From Oceanobacillus profundus (lineage in GTDB: Bacteria > Bacillota > Bacilli > Bacillales > Amphibacillaceae), in contig NZ_QWEH01000023.1 in assembly GCF_003515705.1 (NCBI RefSeq), positions 1-59,571 of the forward strand: DNA of 59,571 nucleotides, given 5' to 3'. The translations under genes and the position numbers were made by a program. Shown piece by piece: positions 1 to 9,282 of the stretch (its first letter is position 1; each line of letters starts with the position of its first letter). Below the pieces are notes generated by a model. The model did not search any database. It saw only the letters and a program-made list of their open reading frames with translations, and was not told where the DNA came from.

Positions 1-1
1 A

Positions 2-118
2 GTCTCAGACGAAGAATTAGAACATGCACTGTCACTAATCAACAATAGACCCAGAAAATGTTTGAATTGGAAAACTACTCACGAAGCGTTTCAAGAAGAA
101 CTGTTGCACTTAATTTGA
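2..118 (+). CDS. IS30-family transposase, C-terminal end (5' part outside window)
   Basis: An open frame enters from the left edge and ends in TGA at 116-118. The 38 visible residues contain NNRPRKCLNWKTTHEAF, which matches the conserved C-terminal tail of IS30-family transposases (NNRPRKCLGWKTPYEVF-like), the segment after the DDE catalytic core. The right terminal inverted repeat should lie within about 15 bases after the stop (119-133), because the terminator of the next gene starts at 134. The rest of the element is outside the window, so intactness and target duplication cannot be judged. Confidence 0.8.
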   Translation, partial: VSDEELEHALSLINNRPRKCLNWKTTHEAFQEELLHLI

Positions 119-133
119 CAAACGGTCATTTAA

Positions 134-171
134 AAAAGTAAATCCCGGCCTTTAGCCGGGATTTACTTTTT
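134..171 (-). terminator. Rho-independent terminator of the kyn operon
   Basis: A strong hairpin whose arms contain GTAAATCCCGGC and GCCGGGATTTAC around a short loop, with a T run on the minus-strand side. It overlaps the stop codon of the flavoprotein gene at 163 and probably ends the whole minus-strand transcript. Confidence 0.85.
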
Positions 172-1506
172 TAGCATATCGATTGCTTTATAGCCAAGAA
201 TATTGATGGGGTCCTTTGAACTGGAATAAGGTGGTGCATATCCGAGTTCCAGCTCTGGTAGGTCATTTACAGTTAAATTTCCTTTGATAGCAGTAGCCAA
301 TACAGCCATCCGCTTATCAACACCATCATACCCGACAATATTTCCTCCAAAAATCAGCCCTGTTTCTGGATGGAAAAAAAGTTTTAACCAGAGTTTCTTG
401 GAACCTGGATAATAGTTAGCGTGGGAAGTGGAGGCAAGGACTACATTCTCGAATTGTTTGCCTTCCTGCTGCAAGCTCTGTCGGTTATGTCCGGTTGCAG
501 CCACTGTTAAATCAAATACCTTCAAAATAGAAGAGCCTGTATTGCCGCGATAAGGAATTTGTTCTCCATCTAAGTGTGCAGCAATAATAGCTGCTTGACG
601 ATGTGCAAGCCAAGCTAGTGCGATATGTCTTGGTGAGCCTGTTAACAAGTCTCTTGTTTCTACGACATCTCCTAACGCATAAATATCAGGATCTGTTGTT
701 TGCATATATTCATTCACAGAAATAGCACCAGTACTACCTAACTCCAGTGCCGTATTGATAGCTAAATCAGTATTAGGCTTTATTCCAATAGCGAGAATTG
801 TCATGTCTGCTTCCAGTTGTATCCCGCTATTTAAAAGTAATGTCTTGCCATCATTTTTAAACCCCTTCAAGCCATCATTCAAAATGACCTCAATTCCTTT
901 ATCCTTCAAATGTTCTTCAACTATTGCCGCCATATCATCATCAATGATTTTGCTTACTTGTGAAGAGCGATCGATGATGGTGCAATTCAACCCAAGGGCA
1001 TGCAAGTTTTCGATCATCTCTAATCCGATAAACCCAGCACCAACTACAGCAACTGACCTCGGTGTATTTTGTTGGATGAATGCATGAACAGCATCCATAT
1101 CCTCAATCGTTTTCGCTGTAAAGGTTCGATTATTATTGATACCCTCTATGTCTGGAACAATTGCAGATGCACCAGGAGAAAGGATCAGTTTGTCGAAGGT
1201 TTCCTCCTGCACTTGTTTACCTTTCCGATAGTGCACGGTTTTATCTGAGCGTGAAATCGAAACAACTTCTGTATTCGTATGCACGGATACATTGTATTTT
1301 TTCGTGAATTTCTCGGGAGGATACAGGAGATCCTTTCTATTTTGAACCACATCGCCAAGATAATAAGGGATACCGCAATTTGCGTAAGAAATATACCCCC
1401 CTTTATCAAAGATGATGATTTCGGAATTTTTATCGTTTCTGCGGATTTGGGCGGCAACCGTAGCGCCGCCACCAACACCGCCAACAATTACAATTTTACG
1501 TGGCAT
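163..1506 (-). CDS. CoA-disulfide reductase / NADH oxidase family flavoprotein
   Basis: A 447-residue pyridine nucleotide-disulfide oxidoreductase. The N-terminus has the FAD-binding glycine motif (IVGGVGGGATVAAQIRR), followed by YANCGIPYY with a single redox cysteine at residue 44, the position used by CoA-disulfide reductase. A second Rossmann motif (VVGAGFIGLE) should bind NAD(P)H, and the C-terminus carries the family motif YAPPYSSSKDP. Length fits the single-module enzyme without a rhodanese tail. The ATG at 1506 is chosen because GGAGGAG lies just upstream; the longer open frame would overlap the preceding gene. Last gene after the kyn genes and the symporter, so probably co-transcribed. 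An NADH oxidase or peroxidase role cannot be excluded. Confidence 0.8.
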   Translation of the reverse strand: MPRKIVIVGGVGGGATVAAQIRRNDKNSEIIIFDKGGYISYANCGIPYYLGDVVQNRKDLLYPPEKFTKKYNVSVHTNTEVVSISRSDKTVHYRKGKQVQEETFDKLILSPGASAIVPDIEGINNNRTFTAKTIEDMDAVHAFIQQNTPRSVAVVGAGFIGLEMIENLHALGLNCTIIDRSSQVSKIIDDDMAAIVEEHLKDKGIEVILNDGLKGFKNDGKTLLLNSGIQLEADMTILAIGIKPNTDLAINTALELGSTGAISVNEYMQTTDPDIYALGDVVETRDLLTGSPRHIALAWLAHRQAAIIAAHLDGEQIPYRGNTGSSILKVFDLTVAATGHNRQSLQQEGKQFENVVLASTSHANYYPGSKKLWLKLFFHPETGLIFGGNIVGYDGVDKRMAVLATAIKGNLTVNDLPELELGYAPPYSSSKDPINILGYKAIDMLKK

Positions 1507-1562
1507 GTATGTCACTCCTCCAGCGGAATCTTTCCTTTTCTCCTTGTGTAAAAATCTTCGTA

Positions 1563-2906
1563 CTATAAAATTCCGACAGAACTTAAGAAAACGATGATGA
1601 TTGTAGCGGGAACTAACCAACGCATGATCTGGAACCATACGTGGAACAATACATCAGGTAACTGGTTTCCATAAGAAAATTCCTGCTTTAATAATGATTT
1701 ATCCAGTTTAAATCCGATAAACAATGAAATAAATAGGCAGCCACCAGGAAGCATGATATTACTCACAAGGAAATCACTTGCATCGAATACAGTTAAACCG
1801 AATATAGTGAAATCCGTAAGCACGTTGGTAGAGAGTGCAGATGGAATGCCTGCGAGAAATACGAGTAAACCGGCAATGAATGCAACTTTCTTTCTTGAGC
1901 GCTGTTTATTTTCTGTGAAAGCTGCTGTAATAATTTCCAGCATACTGAAGGATGATGTCAACACCGCGAATAAAAACAGCAATAAAAATAAGCTTAAAAA
2001 CAATTCACCGAACGGCATTTGTGCAAATACCTCAGGCAGCACGATAAACAATAATCCAGGTCCTTCTGCAGGCTCCAAACCAAAGGCAAATACAACAGGA
2101 AAGATAGCTAAACCTGCAAGCAAGGAAACAAATATATTCATAATACTTACCGATCCAGCTGATGACGGTAAACTGACATCTTTTTTCAAGTAAGAGCTGT
2201 ATGTCACCATCACCGAGATTCCTACTGCTAATGAAAAGAATGCTTGACCGAGTGCATATAAGACATTTTCAGCACTTAGTTTGGAAAAGTCTGGCTGCAG
2301 GAAGAAGCGGATACCTTCCATTGCTCCTTCGAATGTAACGGAACGGATGACAAGTATAATAAAGAAAATAAAAAGTAATGGCATTAACACCTTATTTGTT
2401 TTCTCGATCCCATTTGTAATTCCGAGGGATACAACAATAATATTTATTAATACAAATAATCCAAGACCGACAATTGTCAAGGTTGGACTGCCAGTTATAT
2501 TTGCAAATAGTTCGGGATAATTTGCGTTTTCTTTTATAATTTGTCCAGGCAGTGACATGAAACTATATAGAAGGACCCAGCCGCCTACAACACTGTAAAA
2601 TGCCATCAGGATGAATGCACCAACAACGCCCCATTGTCCAATGAATGACCAAGGAGTTTTTGGTGCTAATGTTTTGTAAGCTGTGACTGCTTCCTTTTGT
2701 GAACTTCTTCCAATAATAAATTCCCCAACTAAGAGAGGAAGACCTAGAATGATGGTAAAGCCAATAAATAATAGGAAAAAGGCACCTCCACCATTCATTC
2801 CTGTCATATATGGGAATTTCCAAATTGCTCCAAGACCGACTGCCGCTCCAGCAGATGATAGGATAAAGCCGAGCTTTGTCGACCATTGTTCTTTGTTTTT
2901 ATTCAT
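1563..2906 (-). CDS. Neurotransmitter:sodium symporter (NSS) family transporter
   Basis: A 447-residue membrane protein of the LeuT/TnaT/MhsT family. The N-terminal segment KLGFILSSAGAAVGLGAIWK followed by FPYMTGMNGGGAFF is the hallmark of transmembrane helix 1, where Na+ and substrate bind. About eleven hydrophobic segments follow, usual for bacterial members. AAAGGA precedes the ATG. It lies 82 bases downstream of kynA on the same strand, so a tryptophan or kynurenine-related substrate is likely by context (TnaT of Symbiobacterium is a known tryptophan NSS), but the sequence alone does not prove substrate. Confidence 0.85.
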   Translation of the reverse strand: MNKNKEQWSTKLGFILSSAGAAVGLGAIWKFPYMTGMNGGGAFFLLFIGFTIILGLPLLVGEFIIGRSSQKEAVTAYKTLAPKTPWSFIGQWGVVGAFILMAFYSVVGGWVLLYSFMSLPGQIIKENANYPELFANITGSPTLTIVGLGLFVLINIIVVSLGITNGIEKTNKVLMPLLFIFFIILVIRSVTFEGAMEGIRFFLQPDFSKLSAENVLYALGQAFFSLAVGISVMVTYSSYLKKDVSLPSSAGSVSIMNIFVSLLAGLAIFPVVFAFGLEPAEGPGLLFIVLPEVFAQMPFGELFLSLFLLLFLFAVLTSSFSMLEIITAAFTENKQRSRKKVAFIAGLLVFLAGIPSALSTNVLTDFTIFGLTVFDASDFLVSNIMLPGGCLFISLFIGFKLDKSLLKQEFSYGNQLPDVLFHVWFQIMRWLVPATIIIVFLSSVGIL

Positions 2907-2988
2907 GCTGTAATTCCTTTCATGTTTGAAAAAGTTATCTTATTAGTATAGCATAATCAATTCATTTTTGAAGGAAGTTCTATCGTTG

Positions 2989-3834
2989 TTAAAGCTTTGT
3001 TCGAATTTCCCAAAGTTCAGGAAAAAAGTAATGCTCCAGTACTTTTTTTAGATAGCTGACACCAGATGATCCTCCAGTACCTGTCTTGTGACCAATAATG
3101 CGTTCAACTGTTTTCATATGTCTGAAACGCCATTGCTGGAACCAATCTTCAATATCGACGAGCTTTTCAGCCAATTGATAAAGGTCCCAATAGCGATCGA
3201 CGTTTTGATAGACCTGGAGCCAAGCCTGCTCAACACTAGCATTTTGTTGATATGTTTTCGAAATATCTCTATCTAAAACTCCTTTATCAATTGGCAGACC
3301 TGCCTTGTCTAAAGATTGAATGGCAACATCATATAGACCAGGTGCATGATACGCATCCATTAGAATTTGATGAAGTTCTTTGTCTTTTTGATATATTTTT
3401 AAAATAAATGGTGTTTTATAGCCTAGGACAAATTCGACAAGCCGATATTGATAGGATTGAAACCCGGAAGCATTTCCTAGTTTATCCCTAAATTGCATGT
3501 ACTCTGCAGGTGTTAATGTTGAAAGCACATCCCATGCTTGAATGATTTGGGATTGGATTTTGCTGACACGTGCAAGCATTTTATAGGACGCTTGCAGTTC
3601 GTTTGCTTGAATCTTTTTGATTGCTGCCTGCATTTCATGAATAATTAGCTTTAGCCATAACTCGCTTACCTGGTGGATAATTATAAATAGCATTTCATCA
3701 TGGTGACTGGATAATCGTTTTTGACTTGATAATAAAGGATCGAGCTGAAGGTAATCTCCATATGTCATTTTCTCCATAAAATCCGTATGAATTCCTTTTT
3801 CCGACTGAAATGTTTTGTTGGAAGAATCCGTCAT
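2989..3834 (-). CDS. kynA: Tryptophan 2,3-dioxygenase
   Basis: Haem dioxygenase that opens the indole ring of L-Trp to N-formylkynurenine, first step of the kynurenine pathway. The 281-residue protein carries the signature [20 protein letters not shown] with substrate-binding His54, Arg116 in EYMQFRD, and the likely axial haem ligand His239 in [15 protein letters not shown] followed by TGTGGSSG. Length equals that of bacterial homologues. Its start overlaps the kynB stop by four bases (ATGA), indicating translational coupling. Not a truncated copy. Confidence 0.97.
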   Translation of the reverse strand: MTDSSNKTFQSEKGIHTDFMEKMTYGDYLQLDPLLSSQKRLSSHHDEMLFIIIHQVSELWLKLIIHEMQAAIKKIQANELQASYKMLARVSKIQSQIIQAWDVLSTLTPAEYMQFRDKLGNASGFQSYQYRLVEFVLGYKTPFILKIYQKDKELHQILMDAYHAPGLYDVAIQSLDKAGLPIDKGVLDRDISKTYQQNASVEQAWLQVYQNVDRYWDLYQLAEKLVDIEDWFQQWRFRHMKTVERIIGHKTGTGGSSGVSYLKKVLEHYFFPELWEIRTKL

Positions 3835-4469
3835 GATTCATTCTCCTTAAGTGGACGTAATACGGCGCGGACTGGACTGCCATCCGCACCATGGATAGCT
3901 AACGGCAAAGCGATTAAATCATAGGATCCTGGAATGACATGTTTTAGCATTATATTTTCCAGAATGTGAATTCCATGCCGATGGAGGGCGTGATGTGTGG
4001 TGAGTTCTTTGCTGTCCGGTGCATCGACAGAGGGGATATCAACGCCAAGTAATTGTATACCCTTTTCACTTAAAAACTGGGCAATCTCTGGATCCAGATA
4101 AGGAAATTCTCTTGGGAACCGTTTTGGATTGTTCGGTAGTGATGTTCTCAGCAGCAGTCTTGTTGCATAATCAAATTGGTAATTTTCTAGTACTGCCGCT
4201 GTAATATTATCGGTATGACTGACATCAATAACGATTGCTTTTCCAATGTAAAGATCAAGATCGAGCTGATCTACCGTTTTACCATTAGAATTAAAATGAA
4301 AGGGTGCATCAATATGTGTCCCATTGTGCAGACTTGTTGTGATTTCTCCAATATTGGCAGAGCCGGTCTGCTCCTTCGTAGCTGACAGTTTGTAGTTGAA
4401 TGGTGTATCTCCTGGCCAATGTGCGATATCATTCGTTAAGGCTTGAGAAATATCAATCCATTTACTCAT
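3831..4469 (-). CDS. kynB: Kynurenine formamidase (arylformamidase)
   Basis: Second step: hydrolysis of N-formylkynurenine to kynurenine and formate. The 212-residue protein belongs to the cyclase-like metal hydrolases; the motif [12 protein letters not shown] (His48, His52, Asp54, His58) supplies the divalent-metal ligands. Length is usual for bacterial KynB (about 205-215). It overlaps kynU upstream and kynA downstream by four bases each, a tight three-gene cassette. Confidence 0.95.
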   Translation of the reverse strand: MSKWIDISQALTNDIAHWPGDTPFNYKLSATKEQTGSANIGEITTSLHNGTHIDAPFHFNSNGKTVDQLDLDLYIGKAIVIDVSHTDNITAAVLENYQFDYATRLLLRTSLPNNPKRFPREFPYLDPEIAQFLSEKGIQLLGVDIPSVDAPDSKELTTHHALHRHGIHILENIMLKHVIPGSYDLIALPLAIHGADGSPVRAVLRPLKENES

Positions 4470-5737
4470 GCGATTACACCTCGTTTATTTTCGTAGTTTT
4501 TATAGCTTTCTTTCTCCATAATGGTTTTCAGAATATGAACCATTTGCCATACCTCTTCAAATGTATTGTATAAGGCGACAGGGGCTATCCGTATTCCATT
4601 TGGGTTGCGAAAGTCAGGAATGATGCCGTTTGCTTTTAAAGCTCTGCAAATCCGTGCAGCTTCGGGATGCAACAGTAAAACGTGTCCACCTCGTTCATCA
4701 TCTTGCTTCGGATTGGCAATGGAAAAGGAATATGCAGCTAATTCGCTTTCAATCAAGTCCATCAAGTACGCTGTTAATTGTAATGATTTTTTGCGGATAT
4801 TTTCAATGCCGGCTTCCTCAAACATTTGCAGTGCCCCGAGTAATGGCGCCATACTTAATACATGTGGTGTTCCAATTTGGTAGGCACCTGCATGATTTGC
4901 TGGGGTCAGGTTATGCCCCATATCAAATTGCTTTTCTTTGGAAGAACTAAACCATCCAGCAAGTCCAGGTGTTTTGCCGAAATGCTTTTGATTAACATAC
5001 AGTCCCCCAACACTCCCAGGACCTCCATTTAAATGCTTATACGTACACCAGAAAGCAAAGTCCACATCCCACTCTGATAGACTGTGAGGGATAGCACCAA
5101 TCGAATGGCATAAATCAAAGCCAATAAGGATTCCTCGCTTATGAGCTTCTTTTGTTAACCTTTGCATGTCTAGAATTTGTCCGCTGCGATATAGGACACC
5201 TGGCAGGACAATTAATGCGATTTCCTCTGTCATGTAGGCGATGATGTCTTCTGATTTCAACGTATTCTCATCAGCACTCGGTACTTGAATAAGATGTGTG
5301 TGGGCATCATATCCTTTTTGTGCTAATTGGCTTTTTAATGCATAAATATCAGAAGGGAAATTCAATACATCAGCAAGAATCTTCGTTTTTGCCCCTTTTG
5401 GGTGATAGAAACTCGCTGTCAGTTGATGGAGGTTGGTTGTTGTTGAACCAGTAATAATTACTTCCTCTGGTTTTGCACCAACAAGATTGGTGGACATTTT
5501 CCCAAGCTTTTCAGCTAAATAAAACCAAGGATGATGACCAAGTGTCCAACCATCGATTGCATGGTTTTTCCAATCATTCATAACTTCAGTTACAAATTGT
5601 TCCGCGCGTTTGGATAATAATCCGAGTGAGTTACCATCAAAATAAATCGTATTGTTAGGTGTGTAGAACTCGGTTCGAAAATGTTGTAAAGTATCCTCTT
5701 GATCCAGTTGCTGTGCATATTGACGTGTACGCATCAT
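4466..5737 (-). CDS. kynU: Kynureninase
   Basis: PLP enzyme that splits kynurenine into anthranilate and alanine. The 423-residue protein shows the fold-type I signature [11 protein letters not shown] with the cofactor lysine at residue 234, and the substrate-pocket segment FDGNSLGLL near the N-terminus. Two ATG codons are in tandem; the first (5737) is kept because AAAGAGGTG stands 8 bases before it. First gene of the kyn operon. No anthranilate-degrading gene is present, so here the pathway would end at anthranilate plus alanine unless continued elsewhere. Confidence 0.95.
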   Translation of the reverse strand: MMRTRQYAQQLDQEDTLQHFRTEFYTPNNTIYFDGNSLGLLSKRAEQFVTEVMNDWKNHAIDGWTLGHHPWFYLAEKLGKMSTNLVGAKPEEVIITGSTTTNLHQLTASFYHPKGAKTKILADVLNFPSDIYALKSQLAQKGYDAHTHLIQVPSADENTLKSEDIIAYMTEEIALIVLPGVLYRSGQILDMQRLTKEAHKRGILIGFDLCHSIGAIPHSLSEWDVDFAFWCTYKHLNGGPGSVGGLYVNQKHFGKTPGLAGWFSSSKEKQFDMGHNLTPANHAGAYQIGTPHVLSMAPLLGALQMFEEAGIENIRKKSLQLTAYLMDLIESELAAYSFSIANPKQDDERGGHVLLLHPEAARICRALKANGIIPDFRNPNGIRIAPVALYNTFEEVWQMVHILKTIMEKESYKNYENKRGVIA

Positions 5738-5939
5738 AAATATAGCACCTCTTTTGTATTAAATTGATATATGTTCAATCTAACATAAGGAATAAAAAAA
5801 TATCCAATAAATTTAGTATATTAATAACAATTGTACAATTAACATATACTCATTTATACTAAAGATAGAAAATAAATATATATAGAAATAGGGTAAAAGC
5901 ACGTCATTTACTGCACTATTTTATTCGGGAGGGATAATT
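5738..5939. promoter_or_regulatory. Divergent promoter region, kyn operon versus lysine-degradation operon
   Basis: This AT-rich spacer must hold promoters for both directions. It contains a perfect 9-base inverted repeat, TTTAGTATA (5812-5820) and TATACTAAA (5855-5863), a further TATACT at 5845-5850 exactly 10 bases before the last one, and a 12-base palindrome AATTGTACAATT (5829-5840) between the arms. TTGTAC (5831) and TATACT (5855) with an 18-base spacer could be a rightward promoter. The arrangement suggests a shared operator; no regulator gene lies next to it. Confidence 0.55.
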
Positions 5940-7439
5940 TTGACAACGCTATCATTGGAAGTTGAAAAACTTAATAATTTTATTAATGGAGAATGGGTGA
6001 ATGTAAGTAAAACCCAAGCAGTAATAAATCCGGCAACTGGGGAAGAAATTGTGCAAGTGCCTTTATCTGCGGAAGAAGCGGTAAACGAAGCGGTAGCTGC
6101 TGCAAAAGCCGCACAAAAGGAATGGGCGCTTGTTCCTGCACCACAACGTGCAGAAGTGCTATACCGTGTTGGCTACATTATGAAAGAACGTAAAGAAAGA
6201 CTGTCTCAGCTGCTGACCATGGAAAACGGGAAAGTAATTGAAGAAGCTCGCGGTGAGGTGCAAGAGGGTATTGATATGGCGTTTTACATGGCAGGGGAAG
6301 GGCGTCGTTTATTTGGTCAGACAACACCTGCTGAGTTGAAGGATAAATTTGCAATGAGTCAACGTGCTCCCGTTGGAGTTGTAGGTATTATCACACCGTG
6401 GAATTTTCCGATTGCAATTGCAACATGGAAGTCTTTTCCTGCAATTGTCGCCGGAAATGCAGTTGTTTGGAAACCGGCTACGGAAACACCAATCATGGCA
6501 TATGAGCTTGCCAAAATTTTTGAGGAAGCTGGCCTGCCTAAAGGGGTTGTCAATGTTGTATTTGGTGCAGGATCTGTCGTTGGAGATGCGATGGTCCATC
6601 ATGAGGCTATTCGTGTTATTTCCTTTACGGGTTCCAATGATACAGGTCGAAATATTGCAAGTGAATGTGGAAAGCAATTAAAAAAGGTTTCCTTAGAAAT
6701 GGGTGGGAAGAATGCTGTAATCGTAATGGATGATGCTGATTTAGATCTTGCAGTTGAAGGAATTCTTTGGAGTGCCTTCGGAACGAGTGGTCAGCGATGT
6801 ACAGCATGCAGTCGGGTTATTGTACATGAAAAAGTAAAACGTACATTGGAAGAGAGACTGCTTGCTGCTATGGATAAGCTGACTATAGGCAATGGACTTG
6901 ATGAATCAATTAAAGTAGGACCGATCATTAACCAGTCAGGCATTGTTAAAATTAAGCAATATATTGAAATCGGCAGGGAAGAGGGGGCCAAACTGCTTGC
7001 GGGAGGCTACGAGCTGACGGAAGATGCACATGAAAATGGCTATTACTTTGCGCCGACCCTGTTCACCAATGCTACGGCAGATATGCGAATTGCTCAAGAA
7101 GAAATTTTCGGCCCGGTTGTTTCGATTATCCCCGTTTCCAGCTTTGAAGAAGCAATTGAGGTAAATAATGGTGTGACGTACGGACTGTCCAGCTCGATTT
7201 TTACAAACGATGTGAATCGGGTTTTTAAAGCGCAGCGAGATCTCGATACAGGAATTGTCTATGTGAATGCTGGAACCACAGGAGCAGAAATTCACTTGCC
7301 GTTTGGAGGAACAAAAGGAACAGGGAATGGTCACCGAGATTCAGGCATTCAAGCATTGGATGTTTTTACAGAATGGAAGGCAATTTACGTGGATTACAGT
7401 GGGAAATTACAACGCGCACAAATTGATGTAGAATCATAA
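5940..7439 (+). CDS. NAD(P)-dependent aldehyde dehydrogenase, probable 2-aminoadipate 6-semialdehyde dehydrogenase
   Basis: A 499-residue ALDH with all catalytic parts: oxyanion Asn155 in TPWNFP, general base Glu253 in SLEMGGKN, nucleophile Cys287 in GQRCTAC, and EEIFGPVV. Translation starts at a TTG (5940) with GGGAGG in good position. The next gene resembles lysine 6-dehydrogenase, whose product allysine (cyclising to piperideine-6-carboxylate) would be the natural substrate; oxidation gives 2-aminoadipate. Family membership is certain, the substrate is inferred from context. The gene is separated from the next by 78 bases and is probably in one operon. Confidence 0.75.
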   Translation: MTTLSLEVEKLNNFINGEWVNVSKTQAVINPATGEEIVQVPLSAEEAVNEAVAAAKAAQKEWALVPAPQRAEVLYRVGYIMKERKERLSQLLTMENGKVIEEARGEVQEGIDMAFYMAGEGRRLFGQTTPAELKDKFAMSQRAPVGVVGIITPWNFPIAIATWKSFPAIVAGNAVVWKPATETPIMAYELAKIFEEAGLPKGVVNVVFGAGSVVGDAMVHHEAIRVISFTGSNDTGRNIASECGKQLKKVSLEMGGKNAVIVMDDADLDLAVEGILWSAFGTSGQRCTACSRVIVHEKVKRTLEERLLAAMDKLTIGNGLDESIKVGPIINQSGIVKIKQYIEIGREEGAKLLAGGYELTEDAHENGYYFAPTLFTNATADMRIAQEEIFGPVVSIIPVSSFEEAIEVNNGVTYGLSSSIFTNDVNRVFKAQRDLDTGIVYVNAGTTGAEIHLPFGGTKGTGNGHRDSGIQALDVFTEWKAIYVDYSGKLQRAQIDVES

Positions 7440-7517
7440 GCTATTTATGATGAAGGCTTTTTGAATAGTTATATAGATAGAGGTTGCTTTTACCAGTCTA
7501 AGCAGGGAGTGAATCGA

Positions 7518-8696
7518 ATGAAAATAGGTGTATTAGGTTCAGGCTTGATGGGAAAAGAAGCAGTACGTGATTTGGTATCGAGTCCAGGTGTAACACATGT
7601 CGGGCTGGCAGATATTGATATCGAGCGGGCGCGGCTCGTAAGTAAGCAGCTGGATACTAAGAAATTAAAAGCATATCAAGTAAATGCGGGTAATAGAGAG
7701 GAGCTTGCAGCGTTTATTCGGAAGTTTGATGTGGTTATAAACGCACTATTTTATTCGTTTAATGAAATCGTTGCTAAAACTGCAATTGAGGTAGGGGTCA
7801 GCGCAGTAGATTTAGGCGGACATATTGGGCATATGACAGATAAAGTGCTGGGGCTTTCAGATGACGCGAAAACTGCTCAAGTTACACTCATTCCAGATCT
7901 TGGTGTAGCTCCTGGGATGATCAATATTTTATCAGGCTATGGTGCAAGCAAGCTTGATCAAGTAAAGTCGATTAAATTATATGTTGGTGGAATTCCTGTA
8001 AAGCCAGATCCTCCAATTGAATATAATCATGTATTCTCAATGGAAGGGGTTTTCGATCATTATACAGATCCTTCCCTCATTATTCGTAATGGTATCAAGC
8101 AGGAAATCCCTTCATTAACAGAAGTAGAGCAAATTTATTTTGAGCGGTTTGGCCCGTTGGAAGCTTTTCATACATCTGGCGGCACATCAACACTTTCGCT
8201 ATCTTTTCCGGATATTGAGACACTTGAATACAAAACAATTCGTTATCCCGGTCATGCGGAGAAATTTAAACTGCTTGTTGATTTAAATTTAACGAAGCTA
8301 GATTATGAGGTCGAAGTAAATGGTCAGATGATTCGACCGCGCGATGTTTTTCTGAAAGTACTTGATCCCATCGTTGAATTAGGTGAGAAGGAAGATGCAG
8401 TCTTATTAAGGGTAATTGTTTCTGGTGAAAAGAATGGGACGGAAGCAACCTATGCATATGAGATGACGACGTATAAGGATCGAAAAACACATGTAACAGC
8501 GATGGCTCGAGCGACTGCGAATACAATATCAGTTGTTGCACAGATGATTGGTGATGGAACTATTGCGAAAAAAGGCGTATATCCGCCAGAACAGATTGTC
8601 CCTGGCCATACCTATATCGAAGCGATGAAGAAACGCGGTGTAAATATTACAGAAACAGAGTCAATCTTAGAAGCGAATTCAGTAAAGGTAAAGTGA
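7518..8696 (+). CDS. Lysine 6-dehydrogenase-like / saccharopine dehydrogenase family protein
   Basis: A 392-residue NAD(P)-binding oxidoreductase with Rossmann motif [12 protein letters not shown] at the N-terminus and a saccharopine-dehydrogenase-type C-terminal domain. Segments such as [37 protein letters not shown] and [12 protein letters not shown] agree with my recollection of Geobacillus L-lysine 6-dehydrogenase (EC 1.4.1.18), which deaminates the epsilon carbon of lysine to allysine. The ATG at 7518 follows GGGAG; 19 codons of open frame upstream are not part of the protein. Alternative: another saccharopine-dehydrogenase-like enzyme. The neighbouring semialdehyde dehydrogenase strengthens the lysine reading. 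Confidence 0.75.
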   Translation: MKIGVLGSGLMGKEAVRDLVSSPGVTHVGLADIDIERARLVSKQLDTKKLKAYQVNAGNREELAAFIRKFDVVINALFYSFNEIVAKTAIEVGVSAVDLGGHIGHMTDKVLGLSDDAKTAQVTLIPDLGVAPGMINILSGYGASKLDQVKSIKLYVGGIPVKPDPPIEYNHVFSMEGVFDHYTDPSLIIRNGIKQEIPSLTEVEQIYFERFGPLEAFHTSGGTSTLSLSFPDIETLEYKTIRYPGHAEKFKLLVDLNLTKLDYEVEVNGQMIRPRDVFLKVLDPIVELGEKEDAVLLRVIVSGEKNGTEATYAYEMTTYKDRKTHVTAMARATANTISVVAQMIGDGTIAKKGVYPPEQIVPGHTYIEAMKKRGVNITETESILEANSVKVK

Positions 8697-8726
8697 GTGT
8701 AATAAGATGAAGGGATTGGACCAATC

Positions 8727-9041
8727 GTGAATACCATATTTATTGCAGGTCACGCAAGGCTGCCCGCAGGAATGGCAGCTAAAAGTATTTATGACACATT
8801 AACTATTACAGCAGAAATTGATAAAAAATATGGTGTTATCGTAGCTGCAAATTGTACTTTAGCCACGGAGCATGGGAGAGAATTTGTTCAACAATTGCTA
8901 AGAGGCTACAGCTTGCAGGATGGGATGGAAAAGCCAATTGAAATGGTAAAACAGCATTACTTAGGGAAAGCAGGCAATGCTCTTTCGTCCGCCTTAAATG
9001 ATTTGTATAAACAATATGTGAATTATATAGAGACAAAATAA
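8727..9041 (+). CDS. DUF3870 family protein
   Basis: A 104-residue soluble protein of the DUF3870 family, recognised from IFIAGHARLPAGMAAKSIYD, a central VIVAANCTLATEHG and a C-terminal LSSALNDLYKQY. Function unknown. The start is taken at a GTG (8727), but the ribosome site is weak and badly spaced (AAGGGA about 15 bases away), so it may rely on coupling to the gene 30 bases upstream. Its position as third gene after the lysine dehydrogenase and aldehyde dehydrogenase suggests an accessory role in that pathway. The central cysteine is a candidate functional residue. Confidence 0.75.
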   Translation: MNTIFIAGHARLPAGMAAKSIYDTLTITAEIDKKYGVIVAANCTLATEHGREFVQQLLRGYSLQDGMEKPIEMVKQHYLGKAGNALSSALNDLYKQYVNYIETK

Positions 9042-9042
9042 G

Positions 9043-9080
9043 AAGAGGAGATGGTACTGACTGTGTACCATCTTCTTTTA
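9043..9080 (+). terminator. Terminator of the lysine-degradation operon
   Basis: Hairpin with arms AGATGGTAC (9049-9057) and GTACCATCT (9064-9072), followed by a T-rich tract, directly after the DUF3870 stop codon. Confidence 0.85.
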
Positions 9081-9222
9081 TGTAGAATTTATTGAAACTT
9101 GATTTTTCCGCTTCTATACAAGTTGCTTATTTATTGGACTGTAATTAGGTGGCTTTTTTTGAACGCTTCTTTTAGTTGAAACATAGGATGTAGAAATAAT
9201 ATTTCTGTTTCTGTTCTACTAA

Positions 9223-9256
9223 CATTCAGTGGGCGGAAGGGAACTCTAACTGAATG
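9223..9256. repeat. Dispersed palindromic element, copy 1
   Basis: Inverted repeat CATTCAGT (9223-9230) and ACTGAATG (9249-9256), followed by AAGTTTTACTTTA. A related copy lies at 45442-45490 with the same downstream motif AAGTTTT(A/C)CTTTA, so this is probably a small genome-wide repeat rather than a gene-specific signal. It ends about 26 bases before the DUF4183 gene and could form part of its leader. Confidence 0.5.
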
Positions 9257-9282
9257 AAGTTTTACTTTATAAAAAGAGGTAG

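Noticed and set aside
1507..1638. N-terminal extension of the flavoprotein frame
   Set aside because: Overlaps the end of the symporter gene, is not family-like, and a strong GGAGGAG precedes the internal ATG at 1506.
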